From NCBI RefSeq assembly GCF_041080655.1, contig NZ_CP163525.1:9176001-9240000 (forward strand): a stretch of DNA of 64,000 nt, in the 5' to 3' direction. Made by a program: the position numbers and the translations under genes. The notes below the pieces were generated by a model. It saw nothing but the letters and a program-made list of their open reading frames with translations, was not told the DNA's origin and made no database searches. The stretch's first letter is position 1; every line of letters begins with the position of its first letter. Source of the DNA: Streptomyces sp. CG4 (GTDB lineage: Bacteria > Actinomycetota > Actinomycetes > Streptomycetales > Streptomycetaceae). Shown one piece after another: positions 34,200-43,064 of this stretch.

Positions 34200-36404
34200 G
34201 TGGGCGATTCTGGACGGGTGGGTCGTGTCCCGGTCCGTCGGATTCCGGCGGACTACGCCGTCTCGGGTCGACGGGCGGTGCGCGTCACGCTGGTCGCCGC
34301 GGCCGGTTTCTATCTCTTCCGCTACGGCCTCGACCGCCCGGTGGCGGCCACCTATGCGCTGTTCACCGCCGTCGCACTCGGCGGACTCGCCAAGATCCCC
34401 GGCACCGGCCGGCAGCGGGCCGCGACCGGGCTGCGGCTGCTGCCGGTGTGCTGGCTGCTGGTCGTCATCGGCACCTGTCTGTCGGTGCGGACCTGGAGCG
34501 CCGTCGTCGGCATGCTGGCGGTCGGCTTCGCCCTGGCCTTCGCCGCCGTCGGCGGCCCGCGCCCGGCGGGGGCGGTACCGGGCCTCCAACTCCTTTACAT
34601 TCTCCCGTCGTTCCCGCCGTACGCCCCCGGCACCCTCGGTGAGCGCCTCATCGGTACGACCACCGGACTGGTCCTCTTCATCGCCGCCGAGGCACTGATC
34701 CTTCCCGAACCCACCCCGCCGTCGTACCGGCAACGGGCCGCCCACGCCGCGCGCACCGCCGTACACTGCGCGACCCTCCTCGCCACCCCGCCGTACGCGC
34801 TGACCGGAGCGGACATCCGGTCGGCCGGGGAGACGAGCCGGTCGCTCCGGTCCCTGATGGTGCCGGAGGCGGAACGCCCGGCCGGACCCGGAGTGCGCGA
34901 CCGCGCCCTCGCCCACACCGGTCTCGCCACGCGCACCCTCATCAGCCGCCTGACGCAACTGCCCGGCCCGCCGGACGGGCACCCGGACCCCGAGGTGACC
35001 GCTGTACTGCGAGCCGTGGCCCAGCTGGCCACGGCGACCGCGACCTGCCTGGGAAGCGGGCCGTCCCCCGTGGCACCGTACGAGGACCTGGTCCGGGCAC
35101 GCGCCCGGCTGTCGGCCGTGTCCCTGAGCCCCGTCGGGGATCCCGCGCCGGGAACCGCCCGCGCACCGGACATCCCGCCCGCCGTGCTGCGCCGGCACGC
35201 CGCCGTGCTGGAGATCGCCGACGCCGCGCTCGCCATGGCCGCGGCGGCCGATCTGGCGGTACGCGGCCGGCACGCCGCGGTGCGGGCCGCGCAGAACCGC
35301 TTCTGGTACGCCAGGACCTGGGCGCCGCTGCTGTGGTGGCACCGGCTGCGCGGCCATGCCGGGCGCCGGTCGGTGTTCTTTCAGAACGCGGCCCGTATCG
35401 CCCTGGCCCTGACCGCCGCCCGGCTGGTGGCCGGAGTGGACACGCTCCCTCATGGATTCTGGGCCACGCTGGCGACGCTCACCCTCACCCGGACCACCAT
35501 GGACGAGACCTGGCACACCATCCGTCTGGCGCTCGCGGGCACTCTGGCCGGGGCCCTCGTCACCGCCGGGGTCCTGATCCTGGCCGGGCCCCACCTCGCC
35601 GTCTATGCCGTCGTGCTGCCGGTGTGGATGCTGTTCGCCTTCACGGTGGGGCCGGTCAGGGGCGTCGGCTGGGCACAGGGACTGTTCACCGTGCTCGTGG
35701 CCCTGGTCTTTGCTCAGCTGTCCGTGCCGACCTGGCGACTGGCCGAGGTCAGGATGCTGGACGTGCTGGTCGGCAGTGCGATCGGCGCCGTCTTCGGGCT
35801 GCTGGCCTGGCCGCGCGGAGCCCATGACGAACTGCGCTACGTGGCGGCGGAACTGCTGCGCAGGGCAGCCGAGATCGTGGTGGCCACCGGCGCCTCGGTG
35901 GCGGGCGGCGGTGCGGTCGCCGCGGCGTCGGGGCAGCCCGGCCACCGGTCTCTGCAGCGCGCCGTCGTCCTCGCGGAATCCGCGTACGCGCAGTACCAGA
36001 GCGAGCCGACGCCCTTCGGCGGCCCGGCGCGCGGGGGCATCACACGCACCGTGGACTGGCAGGCCACCCTGATGGCCGGGCACCACACGCTGTGGGGTTC
36101 CGACCGGCTGCTGACGCCGCCGCTCGCCGGGCTGGGGCCCGCTGCGGCCGAGTCGGTCAGCGGGCTGGGGGAGCGGGTGGCCGGGCGGGTGCTGCTGGTC
36201 TCGGCCGCGCTGGATCCCGGTGCGGACACCCCGACCGGGCAGATTCCGCTGATCGACTCTGCCTTCGACGAGTCCGTCACCGAACCGCCGGGCGCTCCGC
36301 GCCTCTACTACGCGACCGTGTCATGGCTGGAGTCGCTGATGACCGACCTGACACGGATCGCCCATGGCGGCACCGCACCCGGGCGGGGTCTGCGGACGCC
36401 TTAG
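34200..36404 (+). CDS. FUSC family aromatic-acid-exporter-like membrane protein
   Basis: A 734-residue protein with two membrane blocks, each of about five to six helices (about 25-165 and 395-540), separated by a soluble helical region, with a soluble C-terminal domain after about 545. This layout is that of FUSC/AaeB/YccS-type efflux proteins. The second block begins FFQNAARIALALTAARLVAG and contains FWATLATLTLTRTTMDETWH, the conserved FUSC motif. GTG at 34200 is used, but GTG at 34218 (MGRVPVRRIPADYAVS) is equally plausible. Function as an exporter is family inference. Confidence 0.82.
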   Translation: MGDSGRVGRVPVRRIPADYAVSGRRAVRVTLVAAAGFYLFRYGLDRPVAATYALFTAVALGGLAKIPGTGRQRAATGLRLLPVCWLLVVIGTCLSVRTWSAVVGMLAVGFALAFAAVGGPRPAGAVPGLQLLYILPSFPPYAPGTLGERLIGTTTGLVLFIAAEALILPEPTPPSYRQRAAHAARTAVHCATLLATPPYALTGADIRSAGETSRSLRSLMVPEAERPAGPGVRDRALAHTGLATRTLISRLTQLPGPPDGHPDPEVTAVLRAVAQLATATATCLGSGPSPVAPYEDLVRARARLSAVSLSPVGDPAPGTARAPDIPPAVLRRHAAVLEIADAALAMAAAADLAVRGRHAAVRAAQNRFWYARTWAPLLWWHRLRGHAGRRSVFFQNAARIALALTAARLVAGVDTLPHGFWATLATLTLTRTTMDETWHTIRLALAGTLAGALVTAGVLILAGPHLAVYAVVLPVWMLFAFTVGPVRGVGWAQGLFTVLVALVFAQLSVPTWRLAEVRMLDVLVGSAIGAVFGLLAWPRGAHDELRYVAAELLRRAAEIVVATGASVAGGGAVAAASGQPGHRSLQRAVVLAESAYAQYQSEPTPFGGPARGGITRTVDWQATLMAGHHTLWGSDRLLTPPLAGLGPAAAESVSGLGERVAGRVLLVSAALDPGADTPTGQIPLIDSAFDESVTEPPGAPRLYYATVSWLESLMTDLTRIAHGGTAPGRGLRTP

Positions 36405-36426
36405 TCGCCCGAACCGAGGGCCAGGG

Positions 36427-37476
36427 TCAGCAGACAGGTCCCCCATGGGCGTCGGACGGGGAGAGGACGCGCCGGAGCCAGCGGGTACGGGCCTCGCGGG
36501 CGTCCTGGCTGAGCTTCGCCCGCGGGGCGACGGTGTCGAAGCCGTGGAAGGCACCGGGCCAGACATGCAGCTCGGCCTGGCCGCCCGCCTGCCAGATCGC
36601 CTGGGCGTAGGCCACGCCCTCGTCCCGCAGGGTCTCGGCCGAACCGACGTCGATGTAGGCGGGCGGCAGACGGGACAGATCCGTGGCGCGGGCGGGAGCG
36701 GCGTAGGGCGACAGGTCCGTGGCGCCGTGCCGGTCGCCCAGCAGTGCCTGCCACGCGGTGGCGTTCGACGTCCGGTCCCAGGGGTCGAGGCCGGCCAACT
36801 GGTGGCTGGAGACGGTGTCGTTGCGGTCGTCGAGCATGGGGCACAGCAGCAGTTGCCCGACCGGTGTGGGCCCGCCCCGGTCACGGGTGAGCAGGGCGAG
36901 CGCCGCGGCGAGTCCGCCGCCGGCGCTCTTTCCCCCGACGACGATGCGGTCGGCGTCGACGGCCAGCTCCGCCGCGCGCGCGGCCACCCAGACGAGCCCG
37001 GCGTAACAGTCCTCCACCGCTGCCGGATACCGCGCCCGGGGCGCCAGCCGGTACTCGACGGAGACCACGGCCAGCTCCAGGCCGACAGCCCACTCGCGCA
37101 GCAGTCGCGGAAGTACCGACCACGCATTGCCCATGATCATGCCGCCGCCGTGCAGGTAGAACAGCAGGGGCAGCGGCCCGGCGAGTCCGGCGGGCCGTGC
37201 GCTCACGAGCGTGACGTCCGGCCCGCCCGGCGGCCCTGGCACCCGCAACTCCTCCACCGCGAAACGGCCGTCGGCCCGAAGCTCCCGCACCGTCGGCCGG
37301 GGCCGGACCGCCGCGTCCCGCGCCTGCCGGTCGGCGAGGTTCTCCGGGGTGAACGGCTCCCGAGCTCCGCGCCCCAACTCGGCAAGTGCCGCAGCCAGTT
37401 CGGGGTCGAGCGGCGGTGCGCTCCACGCCGTCGCGACGGGGCCGTTCTCGAAGGGCACGTCATCCGCGAGGTCCAT
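36427..37476 (-). CDS. Alpha/beta hydrolase of the hormone-sensitive lipase family
   Basis: A 349-residue esterase. The HGGG oxyanion motif is in LLFYLHGGGMIMGNAWSVLP, the nucleophile elbow GKSAGG in RIVVGGKSAGGGLAAALALL, the acid Asp in PPAYIDVGSAETLRDEG and the His in PGAFHGFDTVAP. No signal peptide is present, so it should act in the cytoplasm. The start ATG at 37476 gives MDLADDVPFENG. It is convergent with the FUSC gene 23 bases away. Substrate unknown. Confidence 0.9.
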   Translation of the reverse strand: MDLADDVPFENGPVATAWSAPPLDPELAAALAELGRGAREPFTPENLADRQARDAAVRPRPTVRELRADGRFAVEELRVPGPPGGPDVTLVSARPAGLAGPLPLLFYLHGGGMIMGNAWSVLPRLLREWAVGLELAVVSVEYRLAPRARYPAAVEDCYAGLVWVAARAAELAVDADRIVVGGKSAGGGLAAALALLTRDRGGPTPVGQLLLCPMLDDRNDTVSSHQLAGLDPWDRTSNATAWQALLGDRHGATDLSPYAAPARATDLSRLPPAYIDVGSAETLRDEGVAYAQAIWQAGGQAELHVWPGAFHGFDTVAPRAKLSQDAREARTRWLRRVLSPSDAHGGPVC

Positions 37477-37592
37477 GCGGCCCAGTCAATCACCCACCGG
37501 ATCGGACCCTCCGGGCTCCCGCAGCCTCGTGCTGGCTTCGGGGCCGCCGCCGGCCTTTGCCGGAGGGCGTCGGGCCTGGTAGGCATGGCTTT

Positions 37593-38177
37593 GTGCGATT
37601 CGAGAGTGTTCCCATGCCGACGGGGGTCGAGGCACGGCCCCGTGACGCCCGTGGATATCCCGTGCCGGCAATCACGCCCTGGGAGGGGGACGAGCCCCAG
37701 TTCGCGCTGACCGACTACGAACGCAGCGCCGCGTGCGCGAGGAAGCGTCTGTGCTCGGTGTGCAATCAGGGCATGCCGCAGGGGCCGGTGTGGCGTGTGG
37801 TGGGGGCCGCGGAGAGCGCGGCGATCGGCGAGGCGCTGGCCGCCGGCCGGCCCTACCGCAATCTCGCGCCGACCCTCGAAGGACCCGGGCACCGCGCCTG
37901 CATGCTCTACGCCTCGATGGTGTGCCCGTATCTGGCCCGGCCCAACGCCCGACGAGGCATGTCGGCGGAGGAGCCGGACGACCTGACCGCCCATGTGGTG
38001 CGCGGTGCCGTCCGGGGCGCCATGGGAGCGGTGGTGGGATTCGCCGAGTACGAGTACGCCGTCACCGACAGCCGGGTGCTCTTCCGGTTCCTCGACGTCG
38101 TCGAGTTCCTGCCGCACGACACGGCCGACGCGCACCTGGACGAACTGCGGGCCGAGCTCGCCCGGACCGCGAAGTGA
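37593..38177 (+). CDS. Cysteine-containing hypothetical protein
   Basis: A 194-residue protein from GTG 37593 (MRFESVPMPTGVEARPRDARG). ATG 37614 is an alternative. It has two cysteine clusters, ACARKRLCSVCNQGMP (CxxxxxxCxxC) and ACMLYASMVCPYLARPN, which look like a four- or five-cysteine metal site. A C-terminal half follows with DSRVLFRFLDVVEFL. The clusters suggest a structural zinc or an iron-sulfur site. I do not recognise a named family. It is divergent from the HSL esterase, with about 115 bases between the starts. Confidence 0.65.
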   Translation: MRFESVPMPTGVEARPRDARGYPVPAITPWEGDEPQFALTDYERSAACARKRLCSVCNQGMPQGPVWRVVGAAESAAIGEALAAGRPYRNLAPTLEGPGHRACMLYASMVCPYLARPNARRGMSAEEPDDLTAHVVRGAVRGAMGAVVGFAEYEYAVTDSRVLFRFLDVVEFLPHDTADAHLDELRAELARTAK

Positions 38178-38225
38178 CCCGCACTCCGCGCCCCGGACGC
38201 GCCCGGCCCGTCCCGTCGTACGACG

Positions 38226-39134
38226 TCAGGGGCGGTACGCCGCCAGGCCGGCCGTCGAGGTGACCTTGGTCGGGTGGCTCGAGCCGTCGGACGGCAGGGT
38301 CACCGTGCCGGACGGGGTGCGCACCGCGAGGGTCTTGCCGTCGGGGGACCAGGCCGGCTCGGTGTAGTCGGTGGTGGCGTGCGGGGTGAGGTCCTTGATG
38401 TGGTTGCCGTGCATGAGGTCCTCGACGAGCACGTGGTCGTGGCCGGCGACCGAGCGCACGAAGACGACTTCCTCGTCGTTCGGGGAGAGGGCCGGCTGGG
38501 AGCCCTTGGTGAGCTTGCCGCCCTGCTGGCGCGTGTAGTCGTCACGGATGTAGACCGCGCCGGTGTCGACGTTGGCGTAGACCGAAGTGCCGTACTGCCC
38601 GGCCGCGTTGGGCCACACGTTGCCGGTCTGCGGGATCGCCCCGCCCGGGCCGGGGTCGCCGTTCAGGGACAGCGTCTTGGGCGTGCCGTGGATCGCCTTG
38701 GCGGAGACGTACTTCAGCCGGGAGACACCGTTGTCCCGGGCCGCGAAGATGAGGTTGTCCTTGGCGGGGATGCCGTTCTGGGTGTCCTTCGCGGTCACCT
38801 GCCACGTGGGGTGGGACCAGTTCTGGTTTCCGGGGTTCTTGGCGACGACGACACGCCCGCTGCCGTCGGGGTTGGCGACGTCCAGGTTGCCGGAGCCGTC
38901 GATGAAGGCCGCCTTGGCGCCGTTCGGGGACCAGGCGAGGTCCCGGACCGGCACGCCGAAGTCGACCTTGTGGCCGCCGATCAGCACGTACTTGGTGCCG
39001 TTGCTGATGGTCAGGGTGCCGTGCGCGGCGCCGGTGGCGGCCGAGGCGGCGCCGGAGGCGCCCAGGAGTGCCGTGCCGGTGACGGCGGCGGCCACGGAGA
39101 TGGCGGCCGCGATCTTGCGGGTACGGGTGGTCAT
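38226..39134 (-). CDS. Secreted TolB/PD40-type beta-propeller protein
   Basis: A 302-residue exported protein. A Sec signal peptide (about 1-33) ends in SGAASA. Repeated WD40-like segments follow: VRDLAWSPNGAKAAFIDGSG, then QPALSPNDEEVVFV and TEPAWSPDGKTLAV, the SPDG signature of PD40/TolB propellers. The start ATG at 39134 has GGGGGAA in front. It probably binds ligands or proteins in the cell envelope. It faces away from the next gene, with about 250 bases between them. Confidence 0.85.
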   Translation of the reverse strand: MTTRTRKIAAAISVAAAVTGTALLGASGAASAATGAAHGTLTISNGTKYVLIGGHKVDFGVPVRDLAWSPNGAKAAFIDGSGNLDVANPDGSGRVVVAKNPGNQNWSHPTWQVTAKDTQNGIPAKDNLIFAARDNGVSRLKYVSAKAIHGTPKTLSLNGDPGPGGAIPQTGNVWPNAAGQYGTSVYANVDTGAVYIRDDYTRQQGGKLTKGSQPALSPNDEEVVFVRSVAGHDHVLVEDLMHGNHIKDLTPHATTDYTEPAWSPDGKTLAVRTPSGTVTLPSDGSSHPTKVTSTAGLAAYRP

Positions 39135-39387
39135 GAAGTATTCCCCCAGGAACATGGAAGGTCGGGCAGCGCGGTACACCGGCGCCTGCCCCGAGCGTGA
39201 CAGCTGTCGATCTTTGAATCGTCCGTTCGGTGTCACAGGGGCGTAACACACCTGACGGGGAAGGTAGGGCCGCTCGGGACACGGGTTGGGCCCGGCACCC
39301 GCCGCCCGGTGATCGGAGCGCGGCACGTGGGGGCTAAGGTCCCCCTGATCGTTGTGACGATCCTGTGAAGCTCCTTCAGATCAGGGG

Positions 39388-40800
39388 ATGTTGATGAGAC
39401 GAAGATCCCTCGCCGGTCCGGCCGCGGTGTTCCTGACCGCTGCAGGGCTGACCGCGGGGCTGCTGGGCGCTGCCCCGGCCGGCGCGGCGAGCGTCCAGCC
39501 GGTGATCACGCTGGACGCCCCGGCTCCGGTCGCCCTGCCGGCCGCGCCCGCCACCGCGGACGTGTCCTTCGAATTCCAGACCAGGACGAAGAACCTCAAG
39601 GCGTACGACACCACGCTGACCGTGGACGCCCGGGGGCTGTCGAAGGTCGCCAAGGTGACGTTCTCGGACAACTGCACGGCCAAGGGCCTGGTGGCCACGT
39701 GCTCGGAGATGTTCGAGTCCGGCTCCTCGCCCACCACGCACATCGGCTCCGAGACCCGGCTGACCCTGACCCCGCTCAAGGGTGCCGCGCTCGGTGCCAC
39801 GGGGACGTACCAGGTCACCGGCCGGTCCGCGCACGCGCAGGTCGTGGGCGCCACCGGCAGGGTCGAGGTGGGAGGCCCCTCCTTCGGCCTCGACCAGCTC
39901 ACCGACCACACCGGCCTGAAGGTCGGCAGCACCGTGAGCGAACCGGTCCGCTTCACCAACGTGGGCAACCGGCCGGCCAAGGGCGTCCAGACCGTCCTGG
40001 CCCTCTCACCGGGCCTGGACTTCTCCGACCACTACGCCAACTGCAAGTACGGGAACATCGGCACGGCCCACTACGCGGAGTGCTATCCCAAGGGTGCGAT
40101 CAATCTCGGAGAGACGGCTGCCCTGGCCGCACCGGTGCGGCTGCGCGTGAACTCCGCCGCGCTGTTCACGTACCTCGACACGATGACCACCCCGCTCGGC
40201 GGCCCCAGCGGACTGGGCCAGGGAGTCAAGTGGACCTGGGGCAAGGGGGCGACGCTCGCGCTGAAGGTGGTCAAGGCGGGCCGTAAGTCCTCGGCCCCGG
40301 CCGGCTCGGTGTCCCTGCCGCAGACGGGCAACGTCACCGACTACCGGATCACCTCCCTCCAGGCCCGCAACACGGCCGACTTCGGTGTCACCGGCGCGAG
40401 CGCGCAAGCGGGCGTGGGCAAGAACGCGACCTTCGCCTTCCGCCTGTCCGCCAACGGCCCGGCAACCCTGTTCGACCGCAGCGGCGGTGACGGCGTGCCC
40501 ACGGTCTGGGCGACGCTGCCGGCCGGCACCACCGCTGTCGGCCACTCGGCCAACTGCTCACCCTGGCAGTTGCACAACCCGACGGCCGAGGCCCACGGGC
40601 CGTACATCTGCTTTCCGCCAGGCATCGAACTGCCCAAGGGACAGGTCACCAAGTTCTCCCTGACCGTCCGGGTCGACCAATCGGTCCCGCATGCCAAGGG
40701 CAGCGTGCAACTGGTCTGGGGCCCCGATCCGGCCCACTCCCAGCGGCCCGCGTTCGACCCGAACGGCGGCAACGACTCGGCGGCCCTCACGCTGAACTGA
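39388..40800 (+). CDS. Secreted multi-domain Ig-like protein
   Basis: A 470-residue exported protein. A signal peptide ends near AAPAGAAS. The rest is beta-rich and repetitive, with three modules that resemble DUF11/CARDB-type Ig-like domains: VGSTVSEPVRFTNVGNRPAK in the second and FAFRLSANGPATLFDRSGGD in the third. Paired cysteines (DNCTAKGLVATC, ANCKYGNIGTAHYAEC, ANCSPWQLHNP...YIC) probably form one disulfide per module. It lacks an LPXTG anchor. The start ATG at 39388 or 39394 is preceded by CAGGGG. Function unknown, perhaps surface adhesion. Confidence 0.75.
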   Translation: MLMRRRSLAGPAAVFLTAAGLTAGLLGAAPAGAASVQPVITLDAPAPVALPAAPATADVSFEFQTRTKNLKAYDTTLTVDARGLSKVAKVTFSDNCTAKGLVATCSEMFESGSSPTTHIGSETRLTLTPLKGAALGATGTYQVTGRSAHAQVVGATGRVEVGGPSFGLDQLTDHTGLKVGSTVSEPVRFTNVGNRPAKGVQTVLALSPGLDFSDHYANCKYGNIGTAHYAECYPKGAINLGETAALAAPVRLRVNSAALFTYLDTMTTPLGGPSGLGQGVKWTWGKGATLALKVVKAGRKSSAPAGSVSLPQTGNVTDYRITSLQARNTADFGVTGASAQAGVGKNATFAFRLSANGPATLFDRSGGDGVPTVWATLPAGTTAVGHSANCSPWQLHNPTAEAHGPYICFPPGIELPKGQVTKFSLTVRVDQSVPHAKGSVQLVWGPDPAHSQRPAFDPNGGNDSAALTLN

Positions 40801-40817
40801 GTGGACCAACGGCCGCC

Positions 40818-40855
40818 CGCCGATGCCGAACAGCACCCCCTGCTCGGCATCGGCG
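40818..40855. terminator. Bidirectional hairpin terminator
   Basis: CGCCGATGCCGAACAG (40818-40833) pairs with CTGCTCGGCATCGGCG (40840-40855), with one mismatch in 16 and a 6-base loop. It lies between two convergent genes. Confidence 0.75.
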
Positions 40856-40886
40856 ATCCGCCGGGCAACCGGCGCCTGCCCGCCCG

Positions 40887-41366
40887 TCAGGCCATGCCAC
40901 CCAACCGATCCAGCTCGCTCCCGATGGCCTGCCGCACCTCGTCGTGCCGCGACCCGAGTCCGAACCGTTCATCGCTCCACCGGTCGGCCGGATACAGCCA
41001 TACGGGCTTCCCCACCAACTCGGGCGGCTCCCACGCGAACCGAGGCCAGACGTGGGCGTGGAGGAACGGGTCGGTGTTGCCGAGGATCTCCAGGTTGACC
41101 CGGCGGAATGCGGGGTCCAGACGCCTGCAGGCCCGCTCCACGGCTTCGCCGAGCCTGTCCATGTCGGACAGGAACGCCAGCCGCCTGCCCCGGGGCAGGT
41201 CGGACAGCCTCTGCACACCGGGCTCGTCTACGAGCAGGACCGAGTAGCCCGGCAGGAACTGCACGTCGCCGATCACCGCGAACCCCGCATCGAGGTGCCG
41301 TAGCACGGTCGGGTTCTCCCCGCGCAGCGCAGCTGCGATCCGATCCCTCCGCCAGTCGTCGCCCAT
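40887..41366 (-). CDS. HIT-superfamily protein
   Basis: A 159-residue protein with FLHAHVWPRFAWEPPELVGK, in which the HAHVWP segment is a HIT-like HxHxxP motif. HIT enzymes hydrolyse nucleotide phosphoesters such as AppppA or nucleoside phosphoramidates. The upstream LEILGNTDPFLHAHV matches the expected strand-helix arrangement, with a segment VNLEILGNTDP typical of actinobacterial HIT-domain proteins. The canonical third His is replaced by Pro (HAHVWP), as in related HIT proteins whose activity is uncertain. The start ATG at 41366 (MGDDWRRDRIAAALR) is used. Confidence 0.75.
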   Translation of the reverse strand: MGDDWRRDRIAAALRGENPTVLRHLDAGFAVIGDVQFLPGYSVLLVDEPGVQRLSDLPRGRRLAFLSDMDRLGEAVERACRRLDPAFRRVNLEILGNTDPFLHAHVWPRFAWEPPELVGKPVWLYPADRWSDERFGLGSRHDEVRQAIGSELDRLGGMA

Positions 41367-41417
41367 GGACCCAACGTATCCCGCCCGACCGACAGGCCGA
41401 TCGCCCGGCCGGCGTCC

Positions 41418-42058
41418 TCAACGGGCCTTGACCGCGTCGACGTCGAGCCCACGGTCGACGCCGTGCGGGACGACCGTCTGCCCGGGCTCCAGGTGCAGCC
41501 GCTCGCCGCCGAGGCGGACCTCGACCTTGTCCGGTTCGAACGAGACCAGGCCGTCGATCCGGTCGACCTCCCGGTAGGCGCTGCGGTACGACCAGGCCGC
41601 GCGTCGCGCGTCCGCGATGTCGTAGTAGTCGCACAGCCCCTTGTAGGGGCAGAACGTCTGCCCTGCTACGGGGCGCAGCCACCGCTCGTCGATGTCGGCG
41701 CGCGGCACGTACCAGCGCGGGGCGAAGCCGGATTCGTAGAGCACCACCGGGCGTTCGGAGCGGGCGATCACGGTGTCGCCGAGCCGTACCTCCAGCAGGC
41801 GGGAGTGTCGCGGATGTCGATGCGGTGGTACGGGTCGGCGGCGTGTCCGAGGATCCGATCGTCCTCTTCGTAGTAGGCGTCCATGGCCCGCCAGGCGAAG
41901 GCGATACGGCCCTGGAGGCCGGCCGCGTGCGTGGGGAGCGCGGTGAACTCCCAGGCGGCGCACTCGGCGGTGCGGTCGCCGGCCCGCACCGAGTACCAGG
42001 CCGTCTCACCGAGATCCCGGTGCCGGGTGACCCTGGCGGTCGCGACCAGGGCCTGCAT
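41418..42058 (-). pseudogene. DUF427 protein with single-base frameshift
   Basis: Two frames make one DUF427 protein of about 210 residues. The first half (start 42058, MQALVATARVTRHRD) reads to YHRIDIRDTPA. The second half continues SRLLEVRLGDTVIARSERPV, VLYESGFAPRWYVPRADID and FCPYKGLCDYYDI, then ends at 41418. The RYV-P-R and CPYKG motifs are characteristic. One missing base near 41800 (in CGACACTCCCG) explains the shift, so this is either a recent loss or an assembly error. Confidence 0.75.
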
Positions 42059-42086
42059 GAGTCGCTCGGGCAGTGAGTGTCAGGCG

Positions 42087-42956
42087 TCAGACGAGGACGC
42101 GGGCGAGGAAGTCGTGGATGCGCGCGGTGATGACGTCGAGGTGGCTCTCCAGGGCGAAGTGTCCGGAGTCGAGCAGATGGATCTCCGCGTCGGGCAGGTC
42201 CTGACTGAACGCCTTGGCGCCCTCGGGGCCGAAGATCTCGTCGTTCGCTCCCCAGACCGCCAGCAGCGGGACCCGGGAATCGCGGAAGTACTGGTGCACG
42301 CGCGGGTAGAGGTCCACGTTGGCGGGGTAGTCGCGGAAGAGCTTGAGCTGGATCTCGTCGTTTCCGGGGCGGTCCAGCAGCGCCTGGTCGTGGAGCCAGT
42401 TGTCGGGGCTGACCAGGCTGGGGTCGGCGACTCCGGTCACGTACTGCCATCGGGTCGTCTCGGCGGTCAGGGCACCGCGCATGGGGGCCTCGGTGTCCGG
42501 TCCCGGGGCCTTGCCGTAGGCGAAGACGTTCTCCCAGAAGGGCTTGATGAAGCCCTCTTCGTAGGCGTTGCCGTTCTGGGTGATGATCGCGGTGACACTG
42601 TCCGGGGACTGCAGTGCGAGCCGCCAGCCGATGGGGGCGCCGTAGTCCTGGACGTACATCGCGAACCGTTCGACGCCCAGGTGCCGGAGCAGGCCGGAGG
42701 TCACCTCGGCGAGGGCGTCGAAGGTGTACGGGAAGTCCTGCGCGGCGGGCATCGCGGACTGACCGAACCCGATGTGATCGGGGGCGATCACGTGGTAGCG
42801 GTCGGCGAGCGCCGGGATCAGGTGGCGGAACATGTGCGAGCTGGTCGGGAAGCCGTGCAGAAGCAGCACCGTGGGTGCCGTCCGGTCGCCGGCCTCCCGG
42901 TAGAACACCTCAAGACCCCCGATGGCGGCGGTGCGGTGGTGGACTGCAGAGATCAT
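42087..42956 (-). CDS. Alpha/beta hydrolase (haloalkane dehalogenase/epoxide hydrolase-like)
   Basis: A 289-residue alpha/beta hydrolase. The oxyanion motif is VLLLHGFPTSSHMFRHLIPA. The nucleophile position is an Asp, in RFAMYVQDYGAPIGWRLAL, and the catalytic His lies in LLDSGHFALESHLDV. An Asp nucleophile and the HGFPTSS pattern point to the haloalkane-dehalogenase/epoxide-hydrolase group. The acidic residue is expected near WGANDEIFGPEGAKAF. The start ATG at 42956 gives MISAVHHRTAAIG. Substrate unknown. Confidence 0.87.
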   Translation of the reverse strand: MISAVHHRTAAIGGLEVFYREAGDRTAPTVLLLHGFPTSSHMFRHLIPALADRYHVIAPDHIGFGQSAMPAAQDFPYTFDALAEVTSGLLRHLGVERFAMYVQDYGAPIGWRLALQSPDSVTAIITQNGNAYEEGFIKPFWENVFAYGKAPGPDTEAPMRGALTAETTRWQYVTGVADPSLVSPDNWLHDQALLDRPGNDEIQLKLFRDYPANVDLYPRVHQYFRDSRVPLLAVWGANDEIFGPEGAKAFSQDLPDAEIHLLDSGHFALESHLDVITARIHDFLARVLV

Positions 42957-43064
42957 GTCACTAACCTCTTTATCGAGTTTTAGTGGTTACGAATCCAGTG
43001 CGGCATGCTTGATCTAACCTGTCAAGAAGAGTTGACTGGTTAGTTCTGATGGGGAAGGTATGCG

